From NCBI RefSeq assembly GCF_965363235.1, contig NC_134839.1, positions 92,895,743 through 92,959,742 of the forward strand: DNA of 64,000 bases, given 5' to 3'. The DNA is from Mytilus galloprovincialis (Eukaryota; Mollusca; Bivalvia; Mytilida; Mytilidae). A program made the position numbers and the translations under genes. Positions 45,564 through 59,319 of the stretch are shown here, piece by piece. The notes below the pieces were generated by a model, which worked only from the letters and a program-made list of their open reading frames with translations, had not been told where the DNA came from and ran no database searches. Positions within the stretch are counted from its first letter, which is position 1. The number at the start of each line of letters is the position of its first letter.

Positions 45564-46310
45564 TTATGCCCCTGTTGTAGCGGAGGGGGCATAAAGTTTA
45601 ACCCATGTCCGTCTATCTGTAAGTACATCCATACGTTCCAAAATTGGTTTCCGTTTTCTAAATTTAGTTTGCCTCAACCAAATGTTTTGAAACTTATATA
45701 CGATGCTAAGTTCCACAAAAAATAAAATCAAGTTTGAATTTTGGTGGCGTCACTTTTACCGTTCTAGAATCTAGAGTTATGCATCTTTACAAATGAAAAA
45801 ATTATTCTGAAACATTAGTTTCTCAACCAAATGATATGAACTTATGCATCATGCTTATACATGTATTGCCACAAAACACAGATTAAGTTTTGGGTAGCAT
45901 CTTTACCATTTTTAAGTTATGCCTTTTTATAAATAGAAAAATTGCTTAATCATTTAATCTATAGTGTCCAATCTCAAACTTTAGTTTGCCTGAACAAAAT
46001 TAAATGTTATGAAACTTATACACAATACATTTTTTAATGATCTGCCGTAAGGGAGGGGGTATTAAGTTTTACCCTTGTCAGTCTGTCTGTCTGTCTGTAC
46101 GTACACATGCCCAAAGTTTGATCCAACCTCTAACAAAAAGTTTGCCTCAACTTAAATGTTTAGAATCATATGCAAAATGCTTGTTACCACATAACACAGA
46201 TCAAGTTTTAATTTTGGTGGTGTCACTTAATCCGTTCTAAAGTTATGCCCCTTTACAAATGGAAAAATTGCTGAATCTTTTGTTTCTGTTCTCTTACTTA
46301 AGTGAATTGC
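45564..46310 (+). repeat. R2 dispersed mussel repeat, plus, two tandem-like units
   Basis: 'TTTTTATGCCCCTGTTGTAG' then 'CGGAGGGGGCATAAAGTTT' opens the first unit. A second opening ('CCGTAAGGGAGGGGGTATTA') is at 46044. Both are followed by GTCTGTCTGTC or similar and by repeats of 'TTTGCCTCAACCAAATG' and 'AAGTTATGC'. The frame 46037-46240 is repeat translation. Confidence 0.75.
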
Positions 46311-46805
46311 ATTACATTGTGTTTAAGCTGGTCTGGTTTATGTACATCTTTTTTGTTGCTGCTATTATAAAATCAAGCTGGTGTCTAAATCAAATAGATT
46401 GTGAACTTAGCATCAGTTTTAAAGTCTAGATTTTTAATTGATACTTGGATTTTATACCATATGAGATATACAAATAAAGTATTGTATTGATTCAGTGTAA
46501 ATTAAATTTACTTAAAATGATGTCATAGTAGGACAACAGATATATGTGAGGATAGATCAAATATGTTTTATTCATCAATATAGCATTCTATAAAAGACAT
46601 GCACTATTATGTTTGAGATCTTTTACAGGTCAAAATGTCATGAGAATGTATGTCTGTGTTAGATGTATGTACAATGGCTCCAAGGAACTTACATACTTTT
46701 AAAAGTACATATATCATGTATATATATTGTCATAAAACTTGTTTATCAAAGGTGCTCCCTGTTTGTTGGTATTTTCTGCTAGTAGCTAGTTTCCCAGAAC
46801 TGTTG
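46311..46805. other. AT-rich, no gene
   Basis: Nothing recognised; a 14-bp palindrome TACTTTTAAAAGTA lies at about 46689-46702. Confidence 0.4.
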
Positions 46806-47085
46806 CCCACGCCTAAGCTACGATAGTAGAGGGGCGTTATGTTTCTGGTCTGTGGGTCCGTCCCTTTATTTGTCCGTTTGTCCCTCTGTGCCGCTTCAGG
46901 TTAAAGTTTTTGGTAAAGTTAGTTTTTGATGAAGTTGAACTCCAATCAACTTGAAACTTAGTACAAATGTTCCCTATGATATGATCTTTCTAATTTTAAT
47001 GCCAAATTCCAATTTCACTGTCTAATGAACGTAGAAAATAATAGTGCTGAGTGGGGCATCCATGTACTATGGACCTATTCTTGTT
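46806..47085 (+). repeat. R4 dispersed mussel repeat, plus
   Basis: 'CTACGATAGTAGAGGGGCGT', 'CAGGTTAAAGTTTTTGGTAA', 'CAATCAACTTGAAACTTAGT' and 'GTGGGGCATCCATGTACTAT' in the canonical order. A single, non-duplicated internal block, unlike the copy at 41673. Confidence 0.9.
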
Positions 47086-47243
47086 ATGTATCAAATAAGT
47101 TACTGTTGTTTATTAACAACTGGTACTACATTTATCATAGCGTTATACCATCTTTAGCACAACATGTGTACATGATTGGTTACCATTGTTTCAATAGGTG
47201 TCATGTCATATTGTTATAGCATATGAAATTTTTTTACCATGAC

Positions 47244-47383
47244 CAGTGGCGTATCCAGAATTTTTCTTAAGTGGGGGTTCACTGACTGCCTGCTCCAGTC
47301 ATGCTCCAGTGATTCCTATATAATCAACCAAATTTTTCTCATGAAGGGAGCCAGGGCCCTCTGCCCCCCAAAATCTGCATTTG
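47244..47383. mobile_element. 140-bp hAT-like MITE
   Basis: CAGTGGCGTATCCAGAATTT at the left and an eroded AAATCTGCATTTG at the right, with ATGAC duplicated exactly (47239-47243 and 47384-47388). Core 'TGCTCCAGTGATTCCTATAT' is the same family as at 23260 and 32646. Its right end and TSD are copied again 41 bp downstream (near 47412). Confidence 0.85.
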
Positions 47384-47429
47384 ATGACTGGTAACCCCTG
47401 CCCCCACTCCTAAATCTCCATTTGATGAC

Positions 47430-50400
47430 TGGTTACCATGTATTGTTTCATCTCTTAATTGGTAATTAGTGCTTGCTGTGCTGCAGTTATTCTGAACGCT
47501 GTATGTTGTCCTTTTTACACCCGTTCTCATTACAGACTCGTATTGAACTCCATCAAGTAAATATACATTAAATCACTTCCACAGCTCTTGTTGAAATAGA
47601 AAAGTCAAGGAGAAATAGTTTATTTTAGAGCACTACTTTGAAAATACTGCCTGTTTAATGGTTGTATGTTTACTAAGATGTAATTTACATCTGTACCAAC
47701 TTAAGAAATAATTCTATAAAATAAGAAGCTTTAGATTGGTACAGGGTAACACATTGTGCTACAGCAGATCAAAATTGATTAAAATCGACACCAGATGGTG
47801 TTACTACAGTTCTACTATAAAACACTAAAGTTTGGCATGGTTTTTTGCTCATAAAAAGGATAACAATCAGCAGTAGAACTTAATAACTAGAATATATGTC
47901 ATAGTAGCAAGGATGAAATGAATTTCAGTGTAACAATCATTTTTTAATGTCAACAAAATGTAAGAAAGAAATTCAATTCAGGAATACATGGGTAAAAGGG
48001 TTTGATTATCATTGATTTCATAATGTCATACTGTTTTCCTCCAACCTTATCCACATGAAAATTAAAGTTGGTCTCTATTAATTTGTTGAGCTTCCCTAAA
48101 AGTCTAGTGAGAGTAAGTTTGATAGATATATTGACTTGGCTAATAAACGGCAAGGTGGAATGTGGGTTTTAAATAATATAGAATGGCATAAGCTCATGTC
48201 TTTGAAAATTAGATTTTAAAGAAAGCAGTGCTACTAATAGACAATTCTTATTACAGATAAGGTTCTGGTTGACAAAATTTTAAGACATGTACCATATATG
48301 GTCAGATCAGATGTCTGTCATCTTGGAATGTGAACTAATGATTGGTCTTGATCTTTACCTAGAAAATAGAGGAACTATTTTCCTCATGATTTGATAGGAT
48401 TAATTTTGGTTGACATGTTCATGCCATGAACATTCAGAGGAAAGGTTACATTACAGATGATGAGAGGTTTCAGAAAAATGGCGACATGTTTCACTTTCAA
48501 CTCGGAGTTTTTAATATAAAAGTTGTTAAAAGAGTAGAAGAATCAGAGATTACTGTGTTGAGAACATACTTTCTTTATAAATAATGTCAGACTATATTTT
48601 TTTTTACTGAAAACTAAAATTTAAAGACATTATTTAAAGAGTATATATAAGATGGGTGTCATCCTATCTTAAATACCCCCAAAATAGAGCACTCTATCAT
48701 GACTCCTGAAGAATTAATCATTTGGATAAGGATATTAGTCCCCAATGCCCACAAAAATAAAGGCATACTCCCTACTTCATGAAAAAGTTCCTTCCACCCC
48801 ACATTAAATGTTTGGATGCTTAAAATCTGATTTAAAAAAAAAATGTTTCTGATGAAAATTTCATGTTGACAAATTTTATTTGAGTCTCAATCTGATTCAT
48901 TTTTACAGAATACAGAATACCCCCTTAAAGTTTAATGGATGGCCCCATTGAACTGGGTATCAGGACATGACTTTCCAGTGGATAAATGTTTCACTACTGA
49001 AAGTCTAAAGCAGAAACAGATTCCATTATCAATATATCTAAATCTGTTACACCAGTAAGCTGTAACAAGTTTTGTCCTGCTAAGGTGACTAAAATGCACA
49101 GATGATATCAGTTACTGTATACAGTTATGTGACTAATACAGACATATGGACAATCCTCCAGCAATTATAATTAAACAATTCTAATACAAATAGGGTCATG
49201 AATGAGTAGAAAACTTTGGCTTTGGAAGTGGTGTGGGGAAGTGGTGATACAAAAATGACAAAAAAAAATATCTGGATACTTTTGATGTGGTTGGTAATGC
49301 AAGAACTTATTTTATATCTGATCAATTTCACATTTTAATGATTTTTAAAATACTAAAGCAGGACAATTTTTTTTTAAACAGTGAAATATGCTAATTGTCA
49401 ATTCAACAATATGAGGGTGTGGCTTTACCAGAGAGGTTATTTGTAATTTTAGGCCATGGAAGGGCTTGTTAACATTATGCTATACCAGAGGGTGAGGATA
49501 ATTGTGATATATTACACTTCCACATGGATAGACTGGCTGTGCAATATTTATATACTGGTAGATTTTGATCACCTTCTTAAAAGTATGCATCATAAAATAT
49601 TGATAATAAAAGAAAAATTGATTATGAATATCACAAGAAAAAAATCCATTTATCTTGTATCAATATGTGTTAATAATCCCAACAAAAAACTGTAAGATGA
49701 TGATTAGAGACTTATTATTTCTGTGTGTAATACTTCTGTAATCCTCTAAGGATGGCTATGATAGATTGTTATGTTACCATCATAAACTTCTGAGTATATC
49801 AAGAATTCTCTGATATATGAATTATGGATTTTCAATAATACAGAAGAATAACCAAAGGTAATTGTTACAGTTTGTGTGTATGTCTTTGGTTTAGTGATTT
49901 TAAAGTGAAAAAGGGCAATGAGTTAAGATTTGCTTTTAAGAATGAAAGGTCCCAGACCTAGGTGGCTATGAATTTTAAAGTGATAAAGGACCAACTGCAA
50001 GAATTCAAAGGACCTGTAAGCATCAATGTAAAGAATAAAAGTTTGCAGGTCTTTTGTTACTTAAACATCAATAGTTCTCCCCAATTTCTGAACTCTGACC
50101 CACACTCATGTATACATCTGAAAGCAATAAGAAATGCACATGAACAGCAGATCCTCAATAAGCCAATTTTACTGATAGGTCATTTGTATTAGAATATGCC
50201 AAAAGGACTAAAAATGGTGTGGAGAAGTTGACAGACTTGTGCCTATGTTACCTAAAGAGTTAACCACAGGTTTTATTGTTCATTGTATGCCTAATGTAGT
50301 CAGCCTTATATCCAGTGTTCCAAGTCAGAAATCTTGTCATATAGTGTCCCGTGTTGTTATTTAGAGACTTTTTGAAATTGATGTTGATGCAGCAGAAACT

Positions 50401-53400
50401 TTTATAATCTTTGTTAAATTAAATCACTTTTTTTATGTGTAGGAAACTTCCAGATTGATAAACTGCACATTCATTTGTACTTTTTTTTTTGAAAAAATGT
50501 AAGTTAATTTTATAACAAATATTGGTATTTTGGTTTTATTTTAATTATTAAATACAACTTTCCACTACTTCCTTTCTTTTCATCAAAAATCAATTATTTA
50601 GGTACAAGTAATTTGGAAGCACAGTAGAATGTCAAATCTGGCAATAAAACTCAACAGCAAAATTTTGTGGAAACAAAATTAGGCTGCCATTTAGCAGTAG
50701 GTGTAGGCATTCCTTTTATTTTTTTGCTAAATGTAAAGAATTTGCAAATTAGTTAAAACATTTCTTTTTTATATGGAAAGTTGTAAGCAGGGAAAATCAA
50801 ATAGACATTTTTTTTTAAATATTAATTTATAACAGTAAATATATATATATGGTTAATGTAAGTAGAGATACTTGAATGTTCAATTTGATTTGGGCTAAGT
50901 CTTTTTTTTAAGGGGAGGGGAACAATTTTGAGAAGATATAAACTTTCATTCTTGTGTTGGTAAATTGCCTAATACATTGACCTTTTGGAATTCTAATGGT
51001 ATATGTATTATGACAGGTCTGATATATATTTTAGGAAATTGATTTAGACACAACATGTCTGTTTTGTTGATTAAGTAAATAGCAGTAGAATATAAAATAA
51101 GAGTTTGAAAATGTGTAGACAAAAAAGAAGGAAAGTATCTTGACTGGTAAACATCTTTCAGCTTTTGATCAATTTAATGTTTTAAAAACCTGGAAATCCA
51201 TCAGTCAAATCTTATTTAATATGTAGAATCTGATCACAATTTTCTATGTTAGAATTTGAATAAAACATGTAACCTTAGGCAATTTCTACAGAATCTGGCT
51301 AATGTCAAGGGGAGAAATATGTCTTCCCATAATCATATTTCTGTTAATGTTTCATAATATCTTTTTGAGAACCACTGAATAGAATGAAACCAAATTTGGC
51401 TGAAATGTTTAACTGAAAAAAAGTAGAAAAAAATTCAGTCATGAACTTAAATGGGAACATAAACGAAGTGATGTTTCTTTGGCTCTATGCAAAAATGAAT
51501 ATGCTCAGTCTTTATGATAAACTTTTAATCTCAGGGATCAGTGCTCAACTCTTGAAAAATTTTAGTTAATTGTTTTGGTCTGTAGAAATGATTTTAACAA
51601 GCACAAAAGTAATTTTACAAGCCTTGACTGCTGGGCTTAAGGTTAAGTGATAAGACTTGGTCCAACCCTGAAGTTAATTCACTCTTCAGCTATGGAAGAG
51701 TATCTTTGTCATGTGATGATTTTAGAATCCTTGTAGCTTCTTGTTTAAAGTAACATCAATTGATTTGAAAAAATACAGTTGATTTATGAATACACAAATG
51801 ATTATTTGGCAGCAGTTCAGAGAAGACTTTGACAGAAGCTACAATAAGAAAACATATTTTTTGATCTGTAATATTCAGCTAAATATATATATACTTACAT
51901 TCTAGAGGAATGTTTCTACTACTATTGTATATTAATAAAAGTAGTAGTAATTTACCTGATAGTTGGCAAACAATAGAAAACAAGAATGTAATATGCTGGT
52001 ACATATAACAAGTATAAGACAGGTGACAACTGACAAGGTTGTTGTCAGGATTTCTAGTCTCACCAAGTTGTTGTCAGAAGGAATACAGTGTGAAATAAAA
52101 TGACATTTAGTTTACCATTTTTATTTATTTTTGCCTTATTATCTTGAAAACTATAATAGAAAGAGAGATCAAAACTTCAAAATGCAAAAATGATCAGCAA
52201 GACAAGTTCTACAAATGAGTCAACATAGTCAAAATTGTCAGTTAACTCCTTAATGGAGTTATTGCCCTTTGATGACAATTTTTACCAATATTTTGCGATG
52301 GCCTTACAACTTAAAAATTGTGATAGATAGATAGAAACTTAAATAAATAAAAATGATCAACAAAACAAGATCTTGATCATGTTGATTAAGACAAAATACA
52401 GGAAATCATCTGAAGACTCCGTTTTGAAACTATTGCCCTTTGATGACAAATTTTACCATTATGGAGCCTTTAGTTTAGTCATAAGACCTATGTTGATACT
52501 TGTTGACTTATATTAAACTTTATGTCAAAGTTCAGATTTCAGATGCTAGTTGTCTTATGGTCATTGAAATTGGTGAAAAAAATGTTTCTAGATGGTATAA
52601 AAGTCATTTAAGTGTTTAAACAAAATCCAAAATTTGGTCTGTATTTTATTCGGCATTGAAAAACATACTTTTTTGTAGTTTTGTATTCAAAGACATCTTT
52701 AGATGTGACCTAAAAGCAAAATAAGGATGCATAATATATGTATTTTACTAACCTCCCAGTTTCATATTATAAAAAAAAACTATCTGGGTTTTGGGTGAAG
52801 TTACAATCATATTTGCTCGAATAGAAGTGTTATATATATATCCTTCCTGAATCTAATACTTCAATTGAACGCTCAAGATTCAATGCTTAAAGTCCATCGT
52901 TCTATAATTATTTCATTTAATAATTACAAGTTATTTGATGAAGAATTTCAGGCTGTCTGAGTGCCAGAGGATTGGAATTTATATTAAAATATTCTTTTAA
53001 TAACACCTGTTAACTTCTGACGTATTTTAGTGTATTTCAATTTATCTGTAAGGTGCAGGAAAGATATTTCTTTTCTCTCGAGGTTATATGAACATGTATA
53101 TTTCAGTTATTAATGATAAAGTTCAGGAGATAGGGTCACCACATACGGTAGATTTGATTGCCATCTTTTGGCTTAAGAGGGCTTTGTACTTGTAGTAGGG
53201 ATTTGAATGTTTATTATGAGATCTTTTGATTTTCCACTCAAAAATCTATTGTTTTTGTTTTATCCTGAAGTTGTGGGTACAAGTTTCTGTAGACACCTGA
53301 AGAAGGTGTTAATGGCCTTCCAGGAGGTCTAACATACACCCCCTATAGACACAAAAGTGGTCATAATAGTTTTCTTTGTAAAAGAATAGAAGCATATAAA

Positions 53401-55030
53401 GCAGTGTTTTCTTAACCTCAGAGATAAACCTATCTTTGAGCAGCTGAATGGTGTCTATGGTAAAGTTGTAATTTGATATAATTTGGAATCCTAGATGTCA
53501 AACATGATGGATAGTTACAGTTGTTGATAAATAGCTTGTCAAATGTATAGCATACATATGTAAAGATAAAAACATACAGAATTCAGTTGGATTCATTTGG
53601 TTTCCATCAGCAATCTTTTTATTTATTTAGAAAACTGCTAGATTTTTCTTGCATGTAAATGTAGATGACATAGAGTCAAATTATTCTTTAAAATTGGAAC
53701 CAGATATGAATAGTATTGCATATGCTATTTCAACAGTGACTTCAACTCAGACAAATTGGAATAAAAGAATGCTTTTGCCTTTCTTTGATGAAGTAAATAA
53801 ATTTAATTAGGATGAACTGTCCTGAAGTACACAAATGTTTAGTGGTGACAGAGTTACCTCGCATAGAAGACAGATGTTGTAAAACAAGAACCAAGTAGGA
53901 TTTGATTAGAAACAGATGACAAAGTATGCAATGACAGACACAGCAGTCAGTCAGCTTGACCTCAAGTTACCTTGAACTTGTGTATCCTACATGTGTACAT
54001 GTGTGGATTAGTCAATGGGAGTCTGAATACTTTATTGTAAATTTAATTGATCACTGTAGGTTGCTGTAGGAGAAAATCCATAATGTTCTAATCAGGGAAA
54101 TATATATATATTGCACATAATAAGGTAAGAAATTAACATAGAAATTGATTCTTAATCAATTGCAAAATATTAAAATTGTCCTCCTACACCTGTTTAAATT
54201 AGGAAACATTGTGACATGGTAGGAGAATAATTTCCATAAATAAATCTCATTTGTGGAGGTAAAAAGTATGAAATTGGAGGTAATTGATGTAAATGGTATT
54301 TGATTCTTTGCATACAGATGGTGTCAATAAAGATTTAAATGGACTGCTATTGATGACTGAAATAGTGAATTGTAAATAGTTCTTCTGTAAAGGATTATAA
54401 ATTATACCACAGGTTTGTGAATTTACAGTACATTTTAGACTGAAAGAAATGGAATTTAATGTGATGAGATTAATTATTTCCCATCCTGATCAGGACATAA
54501 TTTCCTTTTAAGCTGACTCTTTCAGTTAAAGGGGAATATTATATTTTATTCACTAATTTTAATGTATTTCAAACAGTTTGAAATGAAAAAGTGACTGCTG
54601 TGATATATGTCTGATAGACACCAATCTGGTGAACACATGTTTTATATTTATACATCATATTAACGTTTTTAAATCTGTTAAAATTATACAGGAGTTTAAT
54701 TCAAGTTTTTGTTTTGGCTGCATGCATTAAGTCAATACAGACAGACACTAGCATGATTTTATTGGACTTCTTGCATAATGTATTTACAAGAAAATCTATA
54801 ATTCTCTGCATATAAGTTGGATAGTACTAAACTTATAAAAGGTAGGAATGTTCATATTTACTTAAATTGGTTGTGAATTTTAATGAAATGGTTGTGGAAA
54901 TGACAAAAAAAAAAAAAACCATCAGTATTAGAAGAGAATGTTGGGCTAAACATATCTGCTATAAACAGTGGAAATTTCTACAGTAATTTAGTCAAAGTGA
55001 TGAGACATTATGGTTCCTAGTCTAAAAGCT
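47430..55030. other. 7.6-kb AT-rich stretch without a supported gene
   Basis: I see no exon with recognisable protein content. 52190-52500 holds two partial copies of a dispersed phrase ('TTGCCCTTTGATGACAATTT' and 'TTGCCCTTTGATGACAAATT', ~173 bp apart). The 76-residue frame at 49962-50192 and the 79-residue frame at 49456-49695 have no family resemblance. Possibly intron of the MRL gene. Confidence 0.4.
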
Positions 55031-55039
55031 ATTCTTTTA

Positions 55040-55240
55040 GAATCAGAGAGGTGAGAGTTTGTCTGATATTTATGATATTTTTCTCTATTCATTAAGAATA
55101 AGAAAAATCCAGTGCCAGATTCAGGGGGGAGGGTCCAGGGGTTGCTATCCATTAAGAATCAGAGAAGTCAGAGTTTGTCTGATATTTATGATATTTTTCT
55201 CTATTCATTAAGAATAAGAGAAATCCAGTGACAGATTCAA

Positions 55241-55278
<38 letters not shown>

Positions 55279-55345
55279 CCAGGGGTTGCTATTCATTAAG
55301 AATTAGAGAGATCATAGTTTGTCTGATATTTATGATATTTTTATG
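55040..55345. repeat. Three tandem copies of a ~118-bp unit with a 37-G tract
   Basis: 'GTTTGTCTGATATTTATGAT' recurs near 55057, 55173 and 55318. Each intervening unit contains 'AATCCAGTG-CAGATTCA', a G run and 'TCCAGGGGTTGCTAT'. The G run is GGGGGGAGGG in the first unit but 37 Gs (55241-55277) in the second. The G-rich part resembles a decayed hAT-like MITE end. Confidence 0.85.
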
Positions 55346-56633
55346 ACGCGCTACTTGTTTGTGTAGATACATGTAGAATGAACTCAGGAAGTCATGTTTT
55401 ACCCTCTCTTTTAAAATTGATGAAAAACAGGAAATAAATAGGAACTTAATGGATGATTGCAAGTATATTATATTGCGATTGCAAGTATATTGATGAATCT
55501 ATATTTGCATACTATATAAATGGATCTGTTTACAATGTAAGTTTGAAAAAGTACTTTTTATAGACAATAATACAGAAACAATACCTTAAAAATAAGCAAA
55601 GAAGTCAATTTATAGACACCAACATTTAATGGCTTGAACTTGGTTGTAGAATCTATGTCTTTTTGTCAACAGTGTTTTGAAATATCATCTCTAAAAGATA
55701 TAAAACTCAGATTTGTCATGAGTGGATTTGTTCTTTTTAGAAAAGAATAAGTTAACTTGAAAAAACATCATGTTTGATTTGACATGACATAAAATATCAA
55801 AGTACCAAGGCGCAGAAGCATATATTGGTTATGTCTACACAGAAATGCTTGTGTAATGTGTGTAACAGTTGTATAATTCACTAACCATATGTTTATCATA
55901 TAACCTAACTGTATGATTAATTTATTTTACTCAAGGGAATTCTCAAACTAGAGTTCTGGAATAATCTTGCCTTCTTTTCCTAGTCAATCAGAAAGTATTT
56001 ATTAAATAGAGACTTTATTGTAAAGTAGGTATAGCAATCAAATTGATTGAATAAGAGTATTAAAATCCATTATGTATATAAGAACTTTCCAGTAGTAGGA
56101 TATCAATACAAGGATGTAGTTTGGAACACAAGCACTTCAAACCTGGTGTTGTTTATCATTATACATGGTGTGTCCTGTCAGATTGTTTACAAAATACATG
56201 TACTTGTCTGTCAGTCAATGAAAGGTTCCCACCAAATCTTTATAATATATATAGACATGATTTAAATAAGTAGCACCTGTCTAGAAATTGTTTTAAAGAT
56301 AGCACAGGAAATTGTGAAATATTACTTTTATTGAGCTCCTAGTATGATACAACACAGAATGAGGTACTTACAGGGAAACTGTGGATGTTGAGGTTAAGCT
56401 GTTAATGATGTTTAAAACCCACAACTTTATTCATAATTTAAAAGAGGTATTCAAGTTTAAATAATCTTAAGTTAGCTCTGAAGTCATACAACTTTATATC
56501 CGGAAGTCATTGAAGTACTAAACACTCAAAATTGGTATAATCGTGTATAAAGGTGCTAACTTGACTTGTAGAGTAGGACTAATACTATCATTGTCCAAAC
56601 ATATAACTTGCACCAAAAAATTTGTTCACCAAT
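55346..56633. other. AT-rich, no gene
   Basis: Nothing recognised; the 72-residue frame at 56047-56265 shows no family resemblance. Confidence 0.4.
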
Positions 56634-57456
56634 GTCCTTAGACTGGGTAGGAATGTTTAGACTGAACAGTGCACAATGACTTCTTGGATCATGTTATCCT
56701 TAGACTTGGTAGGAATGTTTAGACTGAACAGTGCACAATGACTTCTTGGATCATGTTATCCTTAGACTTGGTAGGAATGATTAGATTGAACAGTGCACAA
56801 TGACTTCTTGGATCATGTTATCCTTAGACTTGGTAGGAATGTTTAGACTGAACTGAGTGCACAATGACTTCTTGGATCATGTTATCCTTAGACTGGGTAG
56901 GAATGTTTAGACTGAACAGTGCACAATGACTTCTTGGATCATGTTATCCTTAGACTGGGTAGGAATGTTTAGACTGAACAGTGCACAATGTCTTCATGGA
57001 TCATGTTATCCTTAGACTGGGTAGGAATGTTTAGACTGAACAGTGCACAATGACTTCTTGGATCATGTTATCCTTAGACTTGGTAGGAATGATTAGATTG
57101 AACAGTGCACAATGACTTCTTGGATCATGTTATCCTTAGACTTGGTAGGAATGTTTAGACTGAACTGAGTGCACAATGACTTCTTGGATCATGTTATCCT
57201 TAGACTTGGTAGGAATGTTTAGACTGAACTGAGTGCACAATGACTTCTTGGATCATGTTATCCTTAGACTGGGTAGGAATGTTTAGACTGAACTGAGTGC
57301 ACAATGACTTCTTGGATCATGTTATCCTTAGACTGGGTAGGAATGTTTAGACTGAACAGTGCACAATGTCTTCATGGATCATGTTATCCTTAGACTGGGT
57401 AGGGATGTTTAGACTGAACTGAGTGCACAATGACTTCTTGGATCATGTTATCCTGC
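56634..57456. repeat. 62/64-bp minisatellite, 13 copies
   Basis: Units marked by 'GACTKGGTAGGAATGTTTAG' start at 56641, 56703, 56765, 56827, 56891, 56953, 57015, 57077, 57139, 57203, 57267, 57331 and 57393. The 64-bp form has AACTGAGTGCAC for AACAGTGCAC. Variants such as 'GATTAGATTG' (units 3 and 8) and 'TGTCTTCATGG' (units 6 and 12) recur in blocks, showing segmental amplification of several units at a time. Confidence 0.95.
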
Positions 57457-58044
57457 TGTAGGTCAAAGAGAGATAATTCTAACATAAGCCATTATTTTTC
57501 ACTCTAGGTAATGATGATAAACCCCAATTAACACCATGTGTAGTAATATATTCTGTAATGAAGACAAATTAAAGTTGTGCCACTTTATGAGTTCTTCTTA
57601 TGATAACATAGGTGTAATTATTTTTTTAGATAAATTCTTCAGTGGGAAATTGTGTTACTAATTAAATACTGAATATAAACCTGAGCATCGTGACCATTGA
57701 TCCTAGAAGTTAATATCACAAGCATGCACACACTGTTGAATCAAAACATTTCTATAGACTGTGCATTCTTGCTATCGGACTTAGAACTTATTCTCCTAAA
57801 TTTACAAGTGCTCAAACAACAGATAATTGGATTTTTTTTAAATAGTTGAAAGAAAATTTCTTTCTTTAAGTTCATTTAACGAAAAACAAACAGAGCCTCC
57901 ACATCCACCTGAGAGACATATGAAACTTTTCTGATTGTTTTAAACAATTGAAACAACTGACATTCAATATGACAAATAGATAATTAATGTTCATAACTTA
58001 ACCAAGTTTTGATCATTTGGAAATTTGAAAGTATTCTTTTTTTT
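57457..58044. other. AT-rich, no gene
   Basis: Nothing recognised. Confidence 0.4.
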
Positions 58045-58282
58045 GTGCCCCATTTATGAGCATTATGTTTTCTGGTCTGTGCATCCATCTGTACGTTTGT
58101 TCGTCCATCCATCCGTCTGGTTAAAGTTTTTGGTTTCAGTTAGTTTTTGATGAATTAAAGGTCCAATCAACTTCCCTATGATATGATCTTTCCAATTTTA
58201 ATGTCAAATTAGAGATTTGACCTAATTTTCATGGTCAACTGAACATAGAAAATATCTGTGTACTTGGCACACATTCTTGTTT
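58045..58282 (+). repeat. R4 dispersed mussel repeat, plus, diverged
   Basis: 'GTGCCCCATTTATGAGCATT', 'GGTTAAAGTTTTTGGTTTCA' and 'CTATGATATGATCTTTCCAA', ending 'CACACATTCTTGTTT'. Its 'CATTTATGAG' start matches the copy at 23820-24130, so the two form a subfamily distinct from the CTACGATAG form. Confidence 0.85.
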
Positions 58283-58872
58283 AACATGTTTAAGGCAACA
58301 ATGACTGTGTAAAGTTCTTTTAATTAAAAAGAATGATGTTACTTTGGGGATTATCTGGCAACTTTTAAATACAGTAGTTGTTGTGAACTTTATTTGACAT
58401 ATAAATGAAATGTGTAGAAAAATATCTGGGTTTATTTATTGATTGATGATTGCTTAACATTTAATCAGCTAAAAAAAAGTATCAGGAAACAAATATTTTG
58501 GAGAATTGCCACTAGCTGAATCCATCACAGCATGATAGTTGCTTGTTACAAACTTTTGGAGTCTTTGATAAGCCAATATATACCAACAGGGATGGAGATA
58601 GTTAATAAATTGACTCCTTTTCAATATTTGTGTAAAAATGATCAATTGAAAACTGATTATAACTAAAAACTTTAATATGAGGTACTTTTAAAGTGATGAT
58701 AATTTGTATCAGTCTTTTTTAATTGAACCCAGACATGTAAGGAAGAATCCGGATCTTTCTGAGAAAATCATTTCTTGGAAAATATTGGTACTGTTACAAG
58801 CATATTGATATCAATATTGCTTCGAATCTGGAGAGAAATTTTTCTGCGAAGAAAAAACGTATAGATATTGTC

Positions 58873-59016
58873 TTCGGGGCCTTTTATAGCTGACTATGCG
58901 GTATGGGCTTTGCTCATTGTTGCAGGCCGTACGGTGAACTATAGTTGTTAATGTCTGTGTCATTTTGGTTTTGTGGACAGTTTGTGTCTCATTGGCAATC
59001 ATACGACATCTTCTTT
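58873..59016 (-). repeat. R1 dispersed mussel repeat, minus, strongly diverged
   Basis: 'CAGGCCGTACGGTGAACTAT', 'GTGTCTCATTGGCAATCATA' and 'CGACATCTTC' follow the R1 order with many substitutions. It lies only ~300 bp before the MRL exon. Confidence 0.7.
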
Positions 59017-59319
59017 TTTATGCTAACAAAAATAGGTGCCACTTTATTAATAACTCTTGTAAGCCTCTAAATTATTGTTTGATCGTTCGAGTTTTTATTA
59101 TTCTTTGAATTAGCTGGCTGAATATTGAACAGTTATCAAAACACTTAGAATCACAAAAATGTCTGGACATTTTTACACTGAGATCTCAGAAGAATGCAAT
59201 ACTTCAACCCAACAAATCCATAAAAATTAGTACCATACAAACAAGTAGGAATTTTCAGTAATCAAAATATGTTTCTACAATCATTTCTGATCTAATACAG
59301 AGTATATATTTATTGTAGA

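Noticed and set aside
49962..50192. 76-residue frame starting MAMNFKVIKDQLQEFKGPVS as a possible exon
   Set aside because: No family resemblance, no convincing splice sites at sensible positions, and AT-rich codon content like the surroundings.
56634..57456. CRISPR-like array of regular repeats
   Set aside because: Units are contiguous tandem repeats with no unique spacers, and the genome is eukaryotic.
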